From Planktomarina sp. (GTDB lineage Bacteria; Pseudomonadota; Alphaproteobacteria; Rhodobacterales; Rhodobacteraceae): DNA of 45,231 nucleotides. Position numbers and translations under genes: made by a program. The stretch lies in contig JAHDCF010000021.1 of assembly GCA_020630015.1 (NCBI GenBank), positions 1 through 45,231 on the forward strand, read 5' to 3'. The notes under the pieces were generated by a model. That model did not search any database and had not been told where the DNA came from. It saw only the letters and a program-made list of their open reading frames with translations. Below, in pieces: positions 18,567 to 26,912 of the stretch (positions within the stretch are counted from its first letter, which is position 1; each line of letters opens with the position of its first letter).

Positions 18567-19268
18567 TTATGCACTTTGTTTTTGCACATGTTCATATAAA
18601 GTCATGTCTTCTGAATTTGTATTTTCAATATAGCGAATAAGTTCGGGTGTTATTTCAACATTCAATTTTGGGGTGGAAGTATTTAATTTTTGAACTTTCA
18701 AACTGTTTCTGTTGCACATTTTTGCAATCGTATTGATTGCTTTTTGTTGTGCGCTCAAAGGCAAACAAACGGCGTAAAAATCTTCTATGTTCTGGATTGC
18801 TTTTTGTGCAGTATATGGTCCGTGTTCGCACAAAAGACGACATTGCAGATTGTCGACTTCGTTGTTGCCTAAATCTGAAAGTGCTTTGAAAAAGCTAAGC
18901 GCATCCATTTCCAGAAGATCGGGGTTTTGTACGGGAAGATGGTGCCCTGGGCGGGCAATAACATGTTTGTAAAATGAAACCAGGCGGTCGACAGGATGGC
19001 GCACCAGGGTGGTATAGATGCGGTCCTTTTCAGAGTGGTTAATGCTGGGGGATTCGAAATTAAAATGTCCCCCTATTCCCGAGAGAGCATCAATATCAGG
19101 AGGATTGTTGTGCCCCGGGATGAGATGTAAATAATTAAGATTTAGAATTGCGTTAAGTGCCGCATGGAAAGACGTTCCGCCAGACTTGGGAATATGAGTG
19201 AAAACAATCAACTGTTTTTTGTGGTCTATCTTATCCACGGTGCTGATTTTAATGGGCTTTCCTGCCAT
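18567..19268 (-). CDS. Small sulfotransferase
   Basis: This 233-residue protein has the PAPS-binding loop IVFTHIPKSGGTSFHAAL at about 21-38 and a 3'-phosphate motif TTLVRHPVDRLVSFYKH near 95-111. Both are typical of the sulfotransferase-2 family. It has no DUF4214-like head, in contrast to the other two HIPK-type proteins here. It is divergent from another sulfotransferase gene at 19377 and sits upstream of fcl (91-base gap). A role in O-sulfation of fucose or rhamnose residues fits the context but the acceptor cannot be read. Short length is within the range of bacterial members. Confidence 0.83.
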   Translation of the reverse strand: MAGKPIKISTVDKIDHKKQLIVFTHIPKSGGTSFHAALNAILNLNYLHLIPGHNNPPDIDALSGIGGHFNFESPSINHSEKDRIYTTLVRHPVDRLVSFYKHVIARPGHHLPVQNPDLLEMDALSFFKALSDLGNNEVDNLQCRLLCEHGPYTAQKAIQNIEDFYAVCLPLSAQQKAINTIAKMCNRNSLKVQKLNTSTPKLNVEITPELIRYIENTNSEDMTLYEHVQKQSA

Positions 19269-19376
19269 GCCTGTATAACTCTATCTTGAAAAGTTTCCTG
19301 AAAAGCAGATGACACATGGTTTTTATACCTCAAAGGATTTTTTGGGGATCCGCAAAAAAAAGTTTTTGGATTTTGT
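19269..19376. promoter_or_regulatory. Divergent region between two sulfotransferase genes
   Basis: The 108-base gap is AT-rich with poly-T and poly-A runs (around 19337-19373) and must hold promoters for both directions. No operator-like repeat is clear. Confidence 0.35.
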
Positions 19377-20381
19377 ATGATTGACGACAGCGAAATTATT
19401 GCAGCTTTCCGCTATTTATTAGGTTACAAAGATGTCCCCCAAAAGATGGTCGTTGCGCACCGTGGTTTTAAATCTCCGTCTCATCTGCGTCAGCATATAA
19501 TGAACTTACCTCGGTTTCGTGATGAGGTCGCGAAACAGCGTGTTTGGGCAGATATGGCATCCATCCAGCTTGATCGGCAGGTAATTGTATTCCAGCATGT
19601 TCCCAAATGTGGTGGGTCCAGTTTACATAAGGTTTTAGAGGCCAATTTTGGCAAGGCCTTTCTTGAACGCCACAATGGGTTGGCGAATTGGGCTGTTGGT
19701 GACTTGGCTCAAGGAACTTTGTTTTCAGGCCATTATGATACCCCATCATTGGCACTTATTCCTGCTACAGGCTTAAAGGTTGTGACTGTATTACGGGATC
19801 CTAAATCACGATTGATGTCATTGTATCGATATTTACGCTCTATTTCCCCTAAGGCTGCTGAGGTGCAAGGCCGCAATATGAAATTGGTTGAAATGGCGCG
19901 GCGTCTCTCAGCGGAAGATTTTTTTGAACACCCAACTCTTGTAAGCCATCCAAGCATAAATAATGCGATAACACGCCAATTTTCCGGTCCTGTCGGGCAA
20001 AAATATTGGGAAAGTGTTTTGCCGAGGCGGGTTGCCCCCAGCTTAGTGGAGACAGATCCAAAGCGGGCTCTTGCCTGTGCATCTAAGCATTTGGAGAGTA
20101 TGGTTGCGATCGGATTATTAGAAGCCCAAGATGAAACGTTTCCGTTCCTTTTCGAAAGTTTGGGCTTGCCAAAGGATACTATATTCCCCCACGCAAACAC
20201 GTTGAAAGAGAACTTGCAGACAGGTAAATGGTTTGAACCTGTTGCCCATGTTCCATTGACTTATGAGCTTGACATGGCGCTCGCCCCACATATTGAGCTT
20301 GACCAAAAACTCTACTATGCCGCCGTCAAAATACTGTATCAGCGTGGTATTTTACCTGACGCGGAGATATACAAAGTTTAA
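19377..20381 (+). CDS. Sulfotransferase with N-terminal DUF4214-like segment
   Basis: The 334-residue protein starts with a 50-residue segment (IAAFRYLLGYKDVPQ, then MNLPRFRDEV) resembling the head of the 11987-12892 protein and DUF4214 half-units. The sulfotransferase core follows: VIVFQHVPKCGGSSLHKVLE at about 69-88 is the PAPS loop, and VVTVLRDPKSRLMSLYRYLR near 135-155 is the 3'-phosphate site. It begins a plus-strand run with two glycosyltransferases (22-base and minus-1-base spacing). This suggests a module that adds sugars and sulfates them. The ribosome site is weak (GGA). Acceptor unknown. Confidence 0.85.
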   Translation: MIDDSEIIAAFRYLLGYKDVPQKMVVAHRGFKSPSHLRQHIMNLPRFRDEVAKQRVWADMASIQLDRQVIVFQHVPKCGGSSLHKVLEANFGKAFLERHNGLANWAVGDLAQGTLFSGHYDTPSLALIPATGLKVVTVLRDPKSRLMSLYRYLRSISPKAAEVQGRNMKLVEMARRLSAEDFFEHPTLVSHPSINNAITRQFSGPVGQKYWESVLPRRVAPSLVETDPKRALACASKHLESMVAIGLLEAQDETFPFLFESLGLPKDTIFPHANTLKENLQTGKWFEPVAHVPLTYELDMALAPHIELDQKLYYAAVKILYQRGILPDAEIYKV

Positions 20382-20402
20382 TTTCTGCTAAAGGAAAACA
20401 GA

Positions 20403-21599
20403 GTGCCAAAGTCTCGACTTTTCGTGATTGATCCCGTTTGTGCCATGGAATATGGGCACAGCCTGAATGCGTTGAAATATTTCAAAGATATGGCGGCCCC
20501 ATCGTTTGATGAAGCAATTATGGTCGCGTCTCAGCACCTACCGGGTGAAATGTCTCAAGACGCCATCGTTCGGCATTTTGAATTTCAATACGATCAGTTT
20601 TTGAAAATTGATAGACGACCAGCGCCTAAACCGTTGCTGCCCTTTGCGCGCAAAGTCGGAAGTCCACGGGCGGTATCGGCCGCTGATTTTAATCAGTTAC
20701 TTTTGGAACATGACATCACGGCGCATGATACATTGCTTTTCCCGAGTATCGATTATTACAGCGCAGTTGGTATTCTGGCAGTCTTGGAAGGAATTGCACC
20801 CGATCAAGCACCACATTTGCTTATTCGGTTAATTGGTGTGATGGAAACTGCCTGTTTGGATTTACCTGCGCCACAGGCCTTTAACGACTTGATCAATCGA
20901 TTAAAGGGATATCATCGGCAAGGGGGAAGGATGACCCTTTGTGGCGAAACCCCGAAATATAGCCGCCGATTGTCAAATGAGTTGGGTTTCGAAGTTCTAA
21001 CTGTTCCATATTTCTCACCAGATGTGGATGCCACTGCCATGCCTGTCGCAGGTCCCGTTACGTTTTTATCTGGGGGAAGTGCCCGTCCTGACAAAGGATT
21101 TTTTCGCCTAAATTCAATTATTACAAAGGTGAATCAACAAATAGGCGCACATAAAGCGCGTTTTATTGTGCAAGGATTGCCAGATGAACAATGGCATCAA
21201 AACATATCCTATATTCGGTCGCTTTATGCCCAACCCAACGTAGAGCTTCTTTCGGGCCAAATTCCTTATTCTGAAATTCAAAGAACTTTTAATGCCAGTC
21301 ACGTCGGCTTAATGCCCTATGATCCTGCGGTGTATGAGTGGCGGGGCTCCGCTATGTTGATGGAATCAATGTTATTTGAGCGTTTGACGATCTGCCAATC
21401 CAACACAGGGTTTTCCGAGCAAGCGCGTTTGTACAATGCCGGCCAAGTTTGCAATACCGATGACGATTTCGTTGAGGCCATTTGCGCTTATGCGATGATG
21501 AAGCCCGCAGAGCTTAACATATATGCCAAAATGGCACGGGACAGATATTTGCAAGACGTCAAAAGCGCCTGCGATACTTGGATTTCGGGGGCGTTATAA
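20403..21599 (+). CDS. GT4-like glycosyltransferase
   Basis: The 398-residue protein looks like a GT-B glycosyltransferase. VTFLSGGSARPDKGFFRLNSI near 218 is the domain-2 entry strand and loop, followed by a Rossmann-like half. VGLMPYDPAVYEWRGSAMLMESMLFERL near 302-330 corresponds to the donor-binding segment, with Glu at the second position of the E-x7-E element. The start is GTG at 20403 with an AAAGGA ribosome site; there is no competing ATG. The stop TAA (21597-21599) shares one base with the ATG of the next glycosyltransferase, which implies translational coupling. Sugar specificity unknown. Confidence 0.82.
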   Translation: MPKSRLFVIDPVCAMEYGHSLNALKYFKDMAAPSFDEAIMVASQHLPGEMSQDAIVRHFEFQYDQFLKIDRRPAPKPLLPFARKVGSPRAVSAADFNQLLLEHDITAHDTLLFPSIDYYSAVGILAVLEGIAPDQAPHLLIRLIGVMETACLDLPAPQAFNDLINRLKGYHRQGGRMTLCGETPKYSRRLSNELGFEVLTVPYFSPDVDATAMPVAGPVTFLSGGSARPDKGFFRLNSIITKVNQQIGAHKARFIVQGLPDEQWHQNISYIRSLYAQPNVELLSGQIPYSEIQRTFNASHVGLMPYDPAVYEWRGSAMLMESMLFERLTICQSNTGFSEQARLYNAGQVCNTDDDFVEAICAYAMMKPAELNIYAKMARDRYLQDVKSACDTWISGAL

Positions 21600-23131
21600 T
21601 GAAGAATTTTCTGAAATCTAAAACACAGAAACCACGTTTGTTGTTCGTGGATCATATCTTTCATACAAAGACACGTTCCTTTGATTTTTTGGTCAAAATT
21701 CTTGAAGATGTTTTTGATGTCATCGTTGTTTATATCGACCCTGCTGAGCCCGTTGATACAAAGCAGCTAGAAGACCGAGCAGATTATGTTGTGATCGCCC
21801 AAATGGATTTTCTGACACCTCTATTTGTGGTGTGGGGGAAACGTGTGACTGTTGTGCAGATGTATGATGGGTCGGCTGGGTTACCTGATGATCATTTTGA
21901 ACTGAACCGTCAGGTCCAGTATTTGAACTTTTCGGTTTCGTTGCATGCGCGGGCAATTGCCCTTGGGGCCAAAAGCCATTTGGTGCGCTATTTCCCAGAG
22001 CCAATTTCAGATGCTGGTGAACAAGATTTTTCCACATTGCGAGGTTTTTTCTGGCAGCGATTGCCGAATGCAAACCTAAATTTGCCTAAGGTGCGCAAGT
22101 TGTTGGAAAATGATCTCGACAGTTTGCATGTGCATACGCCTACAGATGATGGGACCCCTTTTGATCCCGAAATTCTTGAAGGGATGGGGTGTGATGTCAC
22201 GACATCTGATTGGTTTGAACACCATTCAGATTTCACAAAAATCATGGATGGGTGTAATGTGTTTGTGGCGCCTCGTATTGCTGAAGGCATTGGGCATGCT
22301 TTTTTAGAAGCAATGGCAAGAGGTATGGTGGTTATTGCGCATGATCTCCCAACCCATAATGAATATATATCAAACTGGACGAATGGTATTTTGTTTTCGG
22401 ATCAAGTGTCTAACATCCCCTTGAAAGAAAACCATAATCGGCTTGCCGAGATTTCAAAAAATGCAAAATTGTCCGTGGCTGTAGGACATCAAGCGTGGAA
22501 AGATAGTCATGGTGGTATTTGTGACTTTGTGAAAAATGCAGATCAGGCCGTTGTCCCCGATCTTCCTGAATTGGTGCCCGCTGTCCAAGAATTGTTGGCT
22601 GCCTATCAAATGGGAATTGCCAACTATACCGCCGCTTTGCAGAACAATAAACATCTGTGTCACATGTTAGGGCATTGGTCCGAACTACAGGCGCAGTTGA
22701 GTGATAAAAACGGCGTTGCGAAAGACATAAAGGCCCCGAAAGAGGATCATATCTTTTTTGGTTTTGGGGCGGGGGACAGTATTCTTGAAAACGGGTGGGC
22801 CACCCCCGAAAAGTCACATGTCTGGGCGATTGAGCGGCAGGCGAGTTTGAATATCCCACTTCCGAAAGACAATATTCCTAAGTCTATTGGTTTGAATTGT
22901 CGAGGAATTGTGGAAGGTGATTTGTTCGTCTTTGCCAATGGCACTAAGATTGGAAAACTAAACATGGGTGGCACTTTCCGAGCCGAGAACATTAAGGTGC
23001 CCAAAAAAGTTTTTAACGATAATCTTAATATTCTGAATATTGAACTCAAAGTTCCTGAAAAAACCAAAATACCATCGTTAGAGGATCGAACTTTGACGTT
23101 TGCCTGTAAGGCTATCTCGCTATATTTCTAG
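21599..23131 (+). CDS. Glycosyltransferase with C-terminal beta-sandwich module
   Basis: About 510 residues. The first 330 look like a GT-B enzyme: VRYFPEPISD mid-domain, CDVTTSDWFEHHSDFTKIMD, then VFVAPRIAEGIGHAFLEAMARGMVVIAHDLPTHNEY. In the last segment EGIGHAFLE is the E-x7-E motif. Residues about 390-510 (FGFGAGDSILENGWATPEKSHVW, then ASLNIPLP) form a beta-rich domain of the type often attached to polysaccharide-locus transferases. It probably binds glycan or supports oligomerisation. The open frame begins at 21578, but ATG 21599 overlaps the previous stop by one base and is preferred. A strong terminator follows at 23141-23162, ending this plus-strand operon. Confidence 0.82.
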   Translation: MKNFLKSKTQKPRLLFVDHIFHTKTRSFDFLVKILEDVFDVIVVYIDPAEPVDTKQLEDRADYVVIAQMDFLTPLFVVWGKRVTVVQMYDGSAGLPDDHFELNRQVQYLNFSVSLHARAIALGAKSHLVRYFPEPISDAGEQDFSTLRGFFWQRLPNANLNLPKVRKLLENDLDSLHVHTPTDDGTPFDPEILEGMGCDVTTSDWFEHHSDFTKIMDGCNVFVAPRIAEGIGHAFLEAMARGMVVIAHDLPTHNEYISNWTNGILFSDQVSNIPLKENHNRLAEISKNAKLSVAVGHQAWKDSHGGICDFVKNADQAVVPDLPELVPAVQELLAAYQMGIANYTAALQNNKHLCHMLGHWSELQAQLSDKNGVAKDIKAPKEDHIFFGFGAGDSILENGWATPEKSHVWAIERQASLNIPLPKDNIPKSIGLNCRGIVEGDLFVFANGTKIGKLNMGGTFRAENIKVPKKVFNDNLNILNIELKVPEKTKIPSLEDRTLTFACKAISLYF

Positions 23132-23140
23132 GGTCGGTTT

Positions 23141-23162
23141 CGCCCCCATTATTTTGGGGGCG
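23141..23162 (+). terminator. Rho-independent terminator of the glycosyltransferase operon
   Basis: CGCCCCC (23141-23147) and GGGGGCG (23156-23162) form a perfect 7-base GC stem with an 8-base loop, followed by ATTTTATTTT on the plus strand. It lies 10 bases after the stop at 23131. On the minus strand, for the protease gene ending at 23171, the hairpin is not followed by a T-run, so it serves the plus strand best. Confidence 0.85.
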
Positions 23163-23164
23163 AT

Positions 23165-24234
23165 TTTATTTTACACGAAGACGAACATGTCGTCAGTGAG
23201 GGCTGAGACTTGAGTGTTTGTGATTGTGACTGTGACACCTTGGTCTGAGAAGACTGCATCAGCACCAGATTGGGTAAAGTTTGCCAAGACTTCGGCAGAG
23301 GATGTATATCCGAACCCGTCAAACATCAGATCATCCCAGGCTTCCATGTCGTAGATAACGTTTGTGCTTGGAGAGGATGTGGTGAATGCAAATGTATCTG
23401 ACAAGATGCCACCCATCATATGGTTTTCGCCACCGTCGCCGCCAAGGAAATCATGTGGGCCATGGCTTGTGATCCAAGCATTCAAGTCATCCGTTGTATT
23501 GGTGATGAATTCTTGACTGTTAGAGAAGCCCAAAACCACATCGGCGCGTGACATGCCGCCATCCAAAAGGTTTGTCCAAGCGGCCAATCCCCCTGCGTCT
23601 GGGGTCCGGTCCAGCACGTTATTATAGAGCAGTGTGACAAAGTCACTGTTGGACAGGGCGCCATAGACGTTTTGGAATTCGATCGAATCTACAAACCGCC
23701 CCGCAGCGGTTTCCAATGTCATTCCAGTGCTGAGGTTTTCGCACCACGCGGTGAACCCTGCCAAATCGGGCGCACGATCCAAGGTCGCTTGATAAAGCCG
23801 ATAGACTTCATCGCTCCAAACGGATGCGGTGCGTGCCTCAGAATATGCGGTTGAATCGTCGATGGTATTATTGATAAATTCTTGGCTGTTTGAGAACCGC
23901 AAGACGGCTTCAACCCGGGTCATGCCACTATCTAAGCGGTCGTTCCAGACTGCAAAGCCCCCCGCATCGGGCGCGCGATCCAAAACGTTGTTATAAAGCA
24001 GTGTGACAAAGTCACTGTTGGACAGGGCGCCATAGACACTTTGGAACTCTGCCGAGTTTACAAACCCAGCCGCCGCTTGATCCAAGGTGAGTTCACCTTC
24101 GAAAATAGCACGGGTCCAGCCCGCATGACCTGCTGTATCGGGGGTGCGGTCCAGCGTCGCCTGATACAAACGATACACCGCATCAGCAATATCACCAGTC
24201 AGCGCAACACCTAAACCATCCCCGTAAAGATAGT
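23165..24234. repeat. 1,070-bp direct repeat, copy 1
   Basis: This block recurs at 25843-26912, offset 2,678 bases, same orientation. Every stretch compared by eye is identical, and the encoded residues match throughout. It encodes the last ~354 codons of the metalloprotease plus the stop and six following bases. Identity stops abruptly at both ends (T versus C at 23164/25842; T versus C at 24235/26913). Inside, a 41-base exact repeat (23628-23668 and 23997-24037, 369 bases apart) marks tandem 123-residue DUF4214 units. Confidence 0.93.
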
Positions 24235-25717
24235 TTGTTCCAGAACCACCCACTAGCGCGTCTGCACCAGCTTCGCCATCCAGAACGTCATTGCCGCCGC
24301 GGCCAAATATTTCATCATCGCCGTCACCAGCGGACAATGTGTTATCTGCACTGTTACCATAGATCTCATCAGCACCCGAACCGGTGACGGCATTCTCAAT
24401 CACAGATCCTTGGGCGATCGTGACGTTGTTTGTCAGCCCGCCAACAGAAGAAAAGGCAAGTTGGTTTAGATCGATGACAAGATCGCCATCTTGGTTCGCA
24501 AAGTTCACCAGATCTTCACCACCTGTATCCACAAGGGTAAAGGCAATTGGGCCGCCGTCATAAATACTCGCGTTGGTTTCTCCATCAAACAGAACGCCTT
24601 GGATGTCACCCAAGAAACCGGTGACATTACTGCCTTCGCCCCAGATGGTGTTGCCTCCGTTGATGGTGAAATTAGACGCACCATACAGGTCTTGGATGGC
24701 CACGATATCAGCCAGCATTGGGGTGATAGGCAGGGCAAAATCCGCATCAACACTCGTGTTTGTTGTTTGATCAAAATACGACATGATGGTCATCAGATAG
24801 CTGTCGTTCAAATAGAGGTTATCTGCTCCAAAAGTCGCCGACCCATCATAGGGTCCAGCATGCCCTAAACCCAAGGCATGGCCAATTTCATGCATGTAGG
24901 TCAGGAAAGAATAGCTGTCGATCGTACTGCCATACGTTGTGATCCAAGAGCTTGAAATATTAACGTCAGAATAGATGATTTCGCCAGTGGCAGGGTTGAA
25001 ACTGCTTGGGCCCCCGAAGGCCCCTGATTGGTTATCATTCAAACGTAAATCAGCGGCGCTGAAGCTGGAAATTTCTTGGAAGTTAATTCCAGTAATCATA
25101 CCCCAGATTTCAAAGGCCCAATCTGCCAATTGCGCGCCTTCACTGGTGAGGAAGCTGGTATTGTAGGTCAGTATCGATCCCGGGGATGCATCAAAGGCCA
25201 AAGGAGTTGGTACACCCCAATCCATTTCAGTCATATAATCGGCGATTTGTTCGACATTATAAACGTTATCGGCGAATTGGATGGTATAATTCCCGGTGGA
25301 GGGACCAGTGATTGATGAATTATACCCCTGTACACTGATGTAATAGGTGCCGGAAGATATGGCTGTATATTCAATGGCAGAGAAGCGATTTCCACCAGAG
25401 AGATTAACATCATCATTGCTGGTGATGAGGCCGCCGGTGGGATTGTAAAGGGCAAGAATACTGTCGCTGAGGCCACTATTACTCCCGCCACGCCCCCATG
25501 CGGTGAAAACATAGGTTTCACCAGCCGTCAAATTGACAGCCACAACATCCACGTCAGAGCCCGAGGAAATCCTTCCATCAAATTGCGTGTCCAAACTCAT
25601 CGAGTAAGGGGTCCATGTTCCGGCAGGGGCGTCTGTAAATTCCGTTTGAACCGGGACGTTTTGTTTAAAAACCCCAGATGTCGAAAAGTCGAATTGGTCA
25701 GATTTTGTCGCTAGCAT
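23171..25717 (-). CDS. Secreted M10 serralysin-type metalloprotease with PPC, RTX and DUF4214 domains
   Basis: Predicted 848-residue secreted zinc protease. Domains in order: a PPC-like beta domain (about 30-148, ending GTYYISVQGYNSS, then GNYTIQF), then a metalloprotease domain with HEIGHALGLGH at about 276-286 (three zinc His and catalytic Glu). Met-turn LMTIMSYF follows about 30 residues later. Next are the M10 C-terminal beta-roll with RTX nonapeptides (GDGDDEIFGRGGNDVLDGEA near 465-485) and four DUF4214 half-units (about 510-745). The tail ends in Asp-Met-Phe-Val-Phe-Val, typical of type I secretion substrates. No N-terminal signal peptide is present, as expected. The frame begins at GTG 25732, but ATG 25717 follows a GGGGGG ribosome site at proper distance. 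No exporter genes are in the window. The C-terminal 42% duplicates the neighbouring gene. Confidence 0.92.
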   Translation of the reverse strand: MLATKSDQFDFSTSGVFKQNVPVQTEFTDAPAGTWTPYSMSLDTQFDGRISSGSDVDVVAVNLTAGETYVFTAWGRGGSNSGLSDSILALYNPTGGLITSNDDVNLSGGNRFSAIEYTAISSGTYYISVQGYNSSITGPSTGNYTIQFADNVYNVEQIADYMTEMDWGVPTPLAFDASPGSILTYNTSFLTSEGAQLADWAFEIWGMITGINFQEISSFSAADLRLNDNQSGAFGGPSSFNPATGEIIYSDVNISSSWITTYGSTIDSYSFLTYMHEIGHALGLGHAGPYDGSATFGADNLYLNDSYLMTIMSYFDQTTNTSVDADFALPITPMLADIVAIQDLYGASNFTINGGNTIWGEGSNVTGFLGDIQGVLFDGETNASIYDGGPIAFTLVDTGGEDLVNFANQDGDLVIDLNQLAFSSVGGLTNNVTIAQGSVIENAVTGSGADEIYGNSADNTLSAGDGDDEIFGRGGNDVLDGEAGADALVGGSGTNYLYGDGLGVALTGDIADAVYRLYQATLDRTPDTAGHAGWTRAIFEGELTLDQAAAGFVNSAEFQSVYGALSNSDFVTLLYNNVLDRAPDAGGFAVWNDRLDSGMTRVEAVLRFSNSQEFINNTIDDSTAYSEARTASVWSDEVYRLYQATLDRAPDLAGFTAWCENLSTGMTLETAAGRFVDSIEFQNVYGALSNSDFVTLLYNNVLDRTPDAGGLAAWTNLLDGGMSRADVVLGFSNSQEFITNTTDDLNAWITSHGPHDFLGGDGGENHMMGGILSDTFAFTTSSPSTNVIYDMEAWDDLMFDGFGYTSSAEVLANFTQSGADAVFSDQGVTVTITNTQVSALTDDMFVFV

Positions 25718-25776
25718 GTTGCCCCCCAGCACATTGAATATTTGGCCAAAACTATCGTGGATAGTTTATAAAGCCC

Positions 25777-25808
25777 GACTTTACCTTTGATTGTGCAAAG
25801 GTAAAGTC
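25777..25808. promoter_or_regulatory. Perfect 13-base inverted repeat between the two RTX genes
   Basis: GACTTTACCTTTG (25777-25789) and CAAAGGTAAAGTC (25796-25808) are perfect reverse complements around a 6-base loop. A second, shorter perfect repeat AAACTATC/GATAGTTT (25749-25756/25760-25767) lies between it and the protease start. The region is downstream of the RTX gene and upstream of the protease gene, both on the minus strand. The long stem could terminate or attenuate the upstream transcript, though on the minus strand it is followed only by GGGCTTTAT, a poor T-run. An operator is equally possible. Confidence 0.5.
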
Positions 25809-25842
25809 AGTTTATGCCAAAATGGGGGCGTGTCCCTAGTAC

Positions 25843-26912
25843 TTTATTTTACACGAAGACGAACATGTCGTCAGTGAGGGCTGAGACTTGAGTGTTTGTG
25901 ATTGTGACTGTGACACCTTGGTCTGAGAAGACTGCATCAGCACCAGATTGGGTAAAGTTTGCCAAGACTTCGGCAGAGGATGTATATCCGAACCCGTCAA
26001 ACATCAGATCATCCCAGGCTTCCATGTCGTAGATAACGTTTGTGCTTGGAGAGGATGTGGTGAATGCAAATGTATCTGACAAGATGCCACCCATCATATG
26101 GTTTTCGCCACCGTCGCCGCCAAGGAAATCATGTGGGCCATGGCTTGTGATCCAAGCATTCAAGTCATCCGTTGTATTGGTGATGAATTCTTGACTGTTA
26201 GAGAAGCCCAAAACCACATCGGCGCGTGACATGCCGCCATCCAAAAGGTTTGTCCAAGCGGCCAATCCCCCTGCGTCTGGGGTCCGGTCCAGCACGTTAT
26301 TATAGAGCAGTGTGACAAAGTCACTGTTGGACAGGGCGCCATAGACGTTTTGGAATTCGATCGAATCTACAAACCGCCCCGCAGCGGTTTCCAATGTCAT
26401 TCCAGTGCTGAGGTTTTCGCACCACGCGGTGAACCCTGCCAAATCGGGCGCACGATCCAAGGTCGCTTGATAAAGCCGATAGACTTCATCGCTCCAAACG
26501 GATGCGGTGCGTGCCTCAGAATATGCGGTTGAATCGTCGATGGTATTATTGATAAATTCTTGGCTGTTTGAGAACCGCAAGACGGCTTCAACCCGGGTCA
26601 TGCCACTATCTAAGCGGTCGTTCCAGACTGCAAAGCCCCCCGCATCGGGCGCGCGATCCAAAACGTTGTTATAAAGCAGTGTGACAAAGTCACTGTTGGA
26701 CAGGGCGCCATAGACACTTTGGAACTCTGCCGAGTTTACAAACCCAGCCGCCGCTTGATCCAAGGTGAGTTCACCTTCGAAAATAGCACGGGTCCAGCCC
26801 GCATGACCTGCTGTATCGGGGGTGCGGTCCAGCGTCGCCTGATACAAACGATACACCGCATCAGCAATATCACCAGTCAGCGCAACACCTAAACCATCCC
26901 CGTAAAGATAGT
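25843..26912. repeat. 1,070-bp direct repeat, copy 2
   Basis: Second copy of the block at 23165-24234. It encodes the last ~354 codons and stop of the second RTX gene and runs six bases past that stop. The flanking sequences are unrelated on the gene side and only loosely similar on the stop side. The near-perfect DNA identity, including third codon positions, indicates very recent duplication or ongoing gene conversion. Confidence 0.93.

Noticed and set aside
23141-23170. Terminator shared by the convergent protease gene
   Set aside because: On the minus strand no T-run follows the stem, so I assign it only to the plus-strand operon.
23165-26912. Composite transposon or insertion-sequence explanation for the 1,070-bp repeats
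   Set aside because: No transposase, terminal inverted repeats or target-site duplications are seen; the repeats coincide with domain borders and stop codons of two genes.
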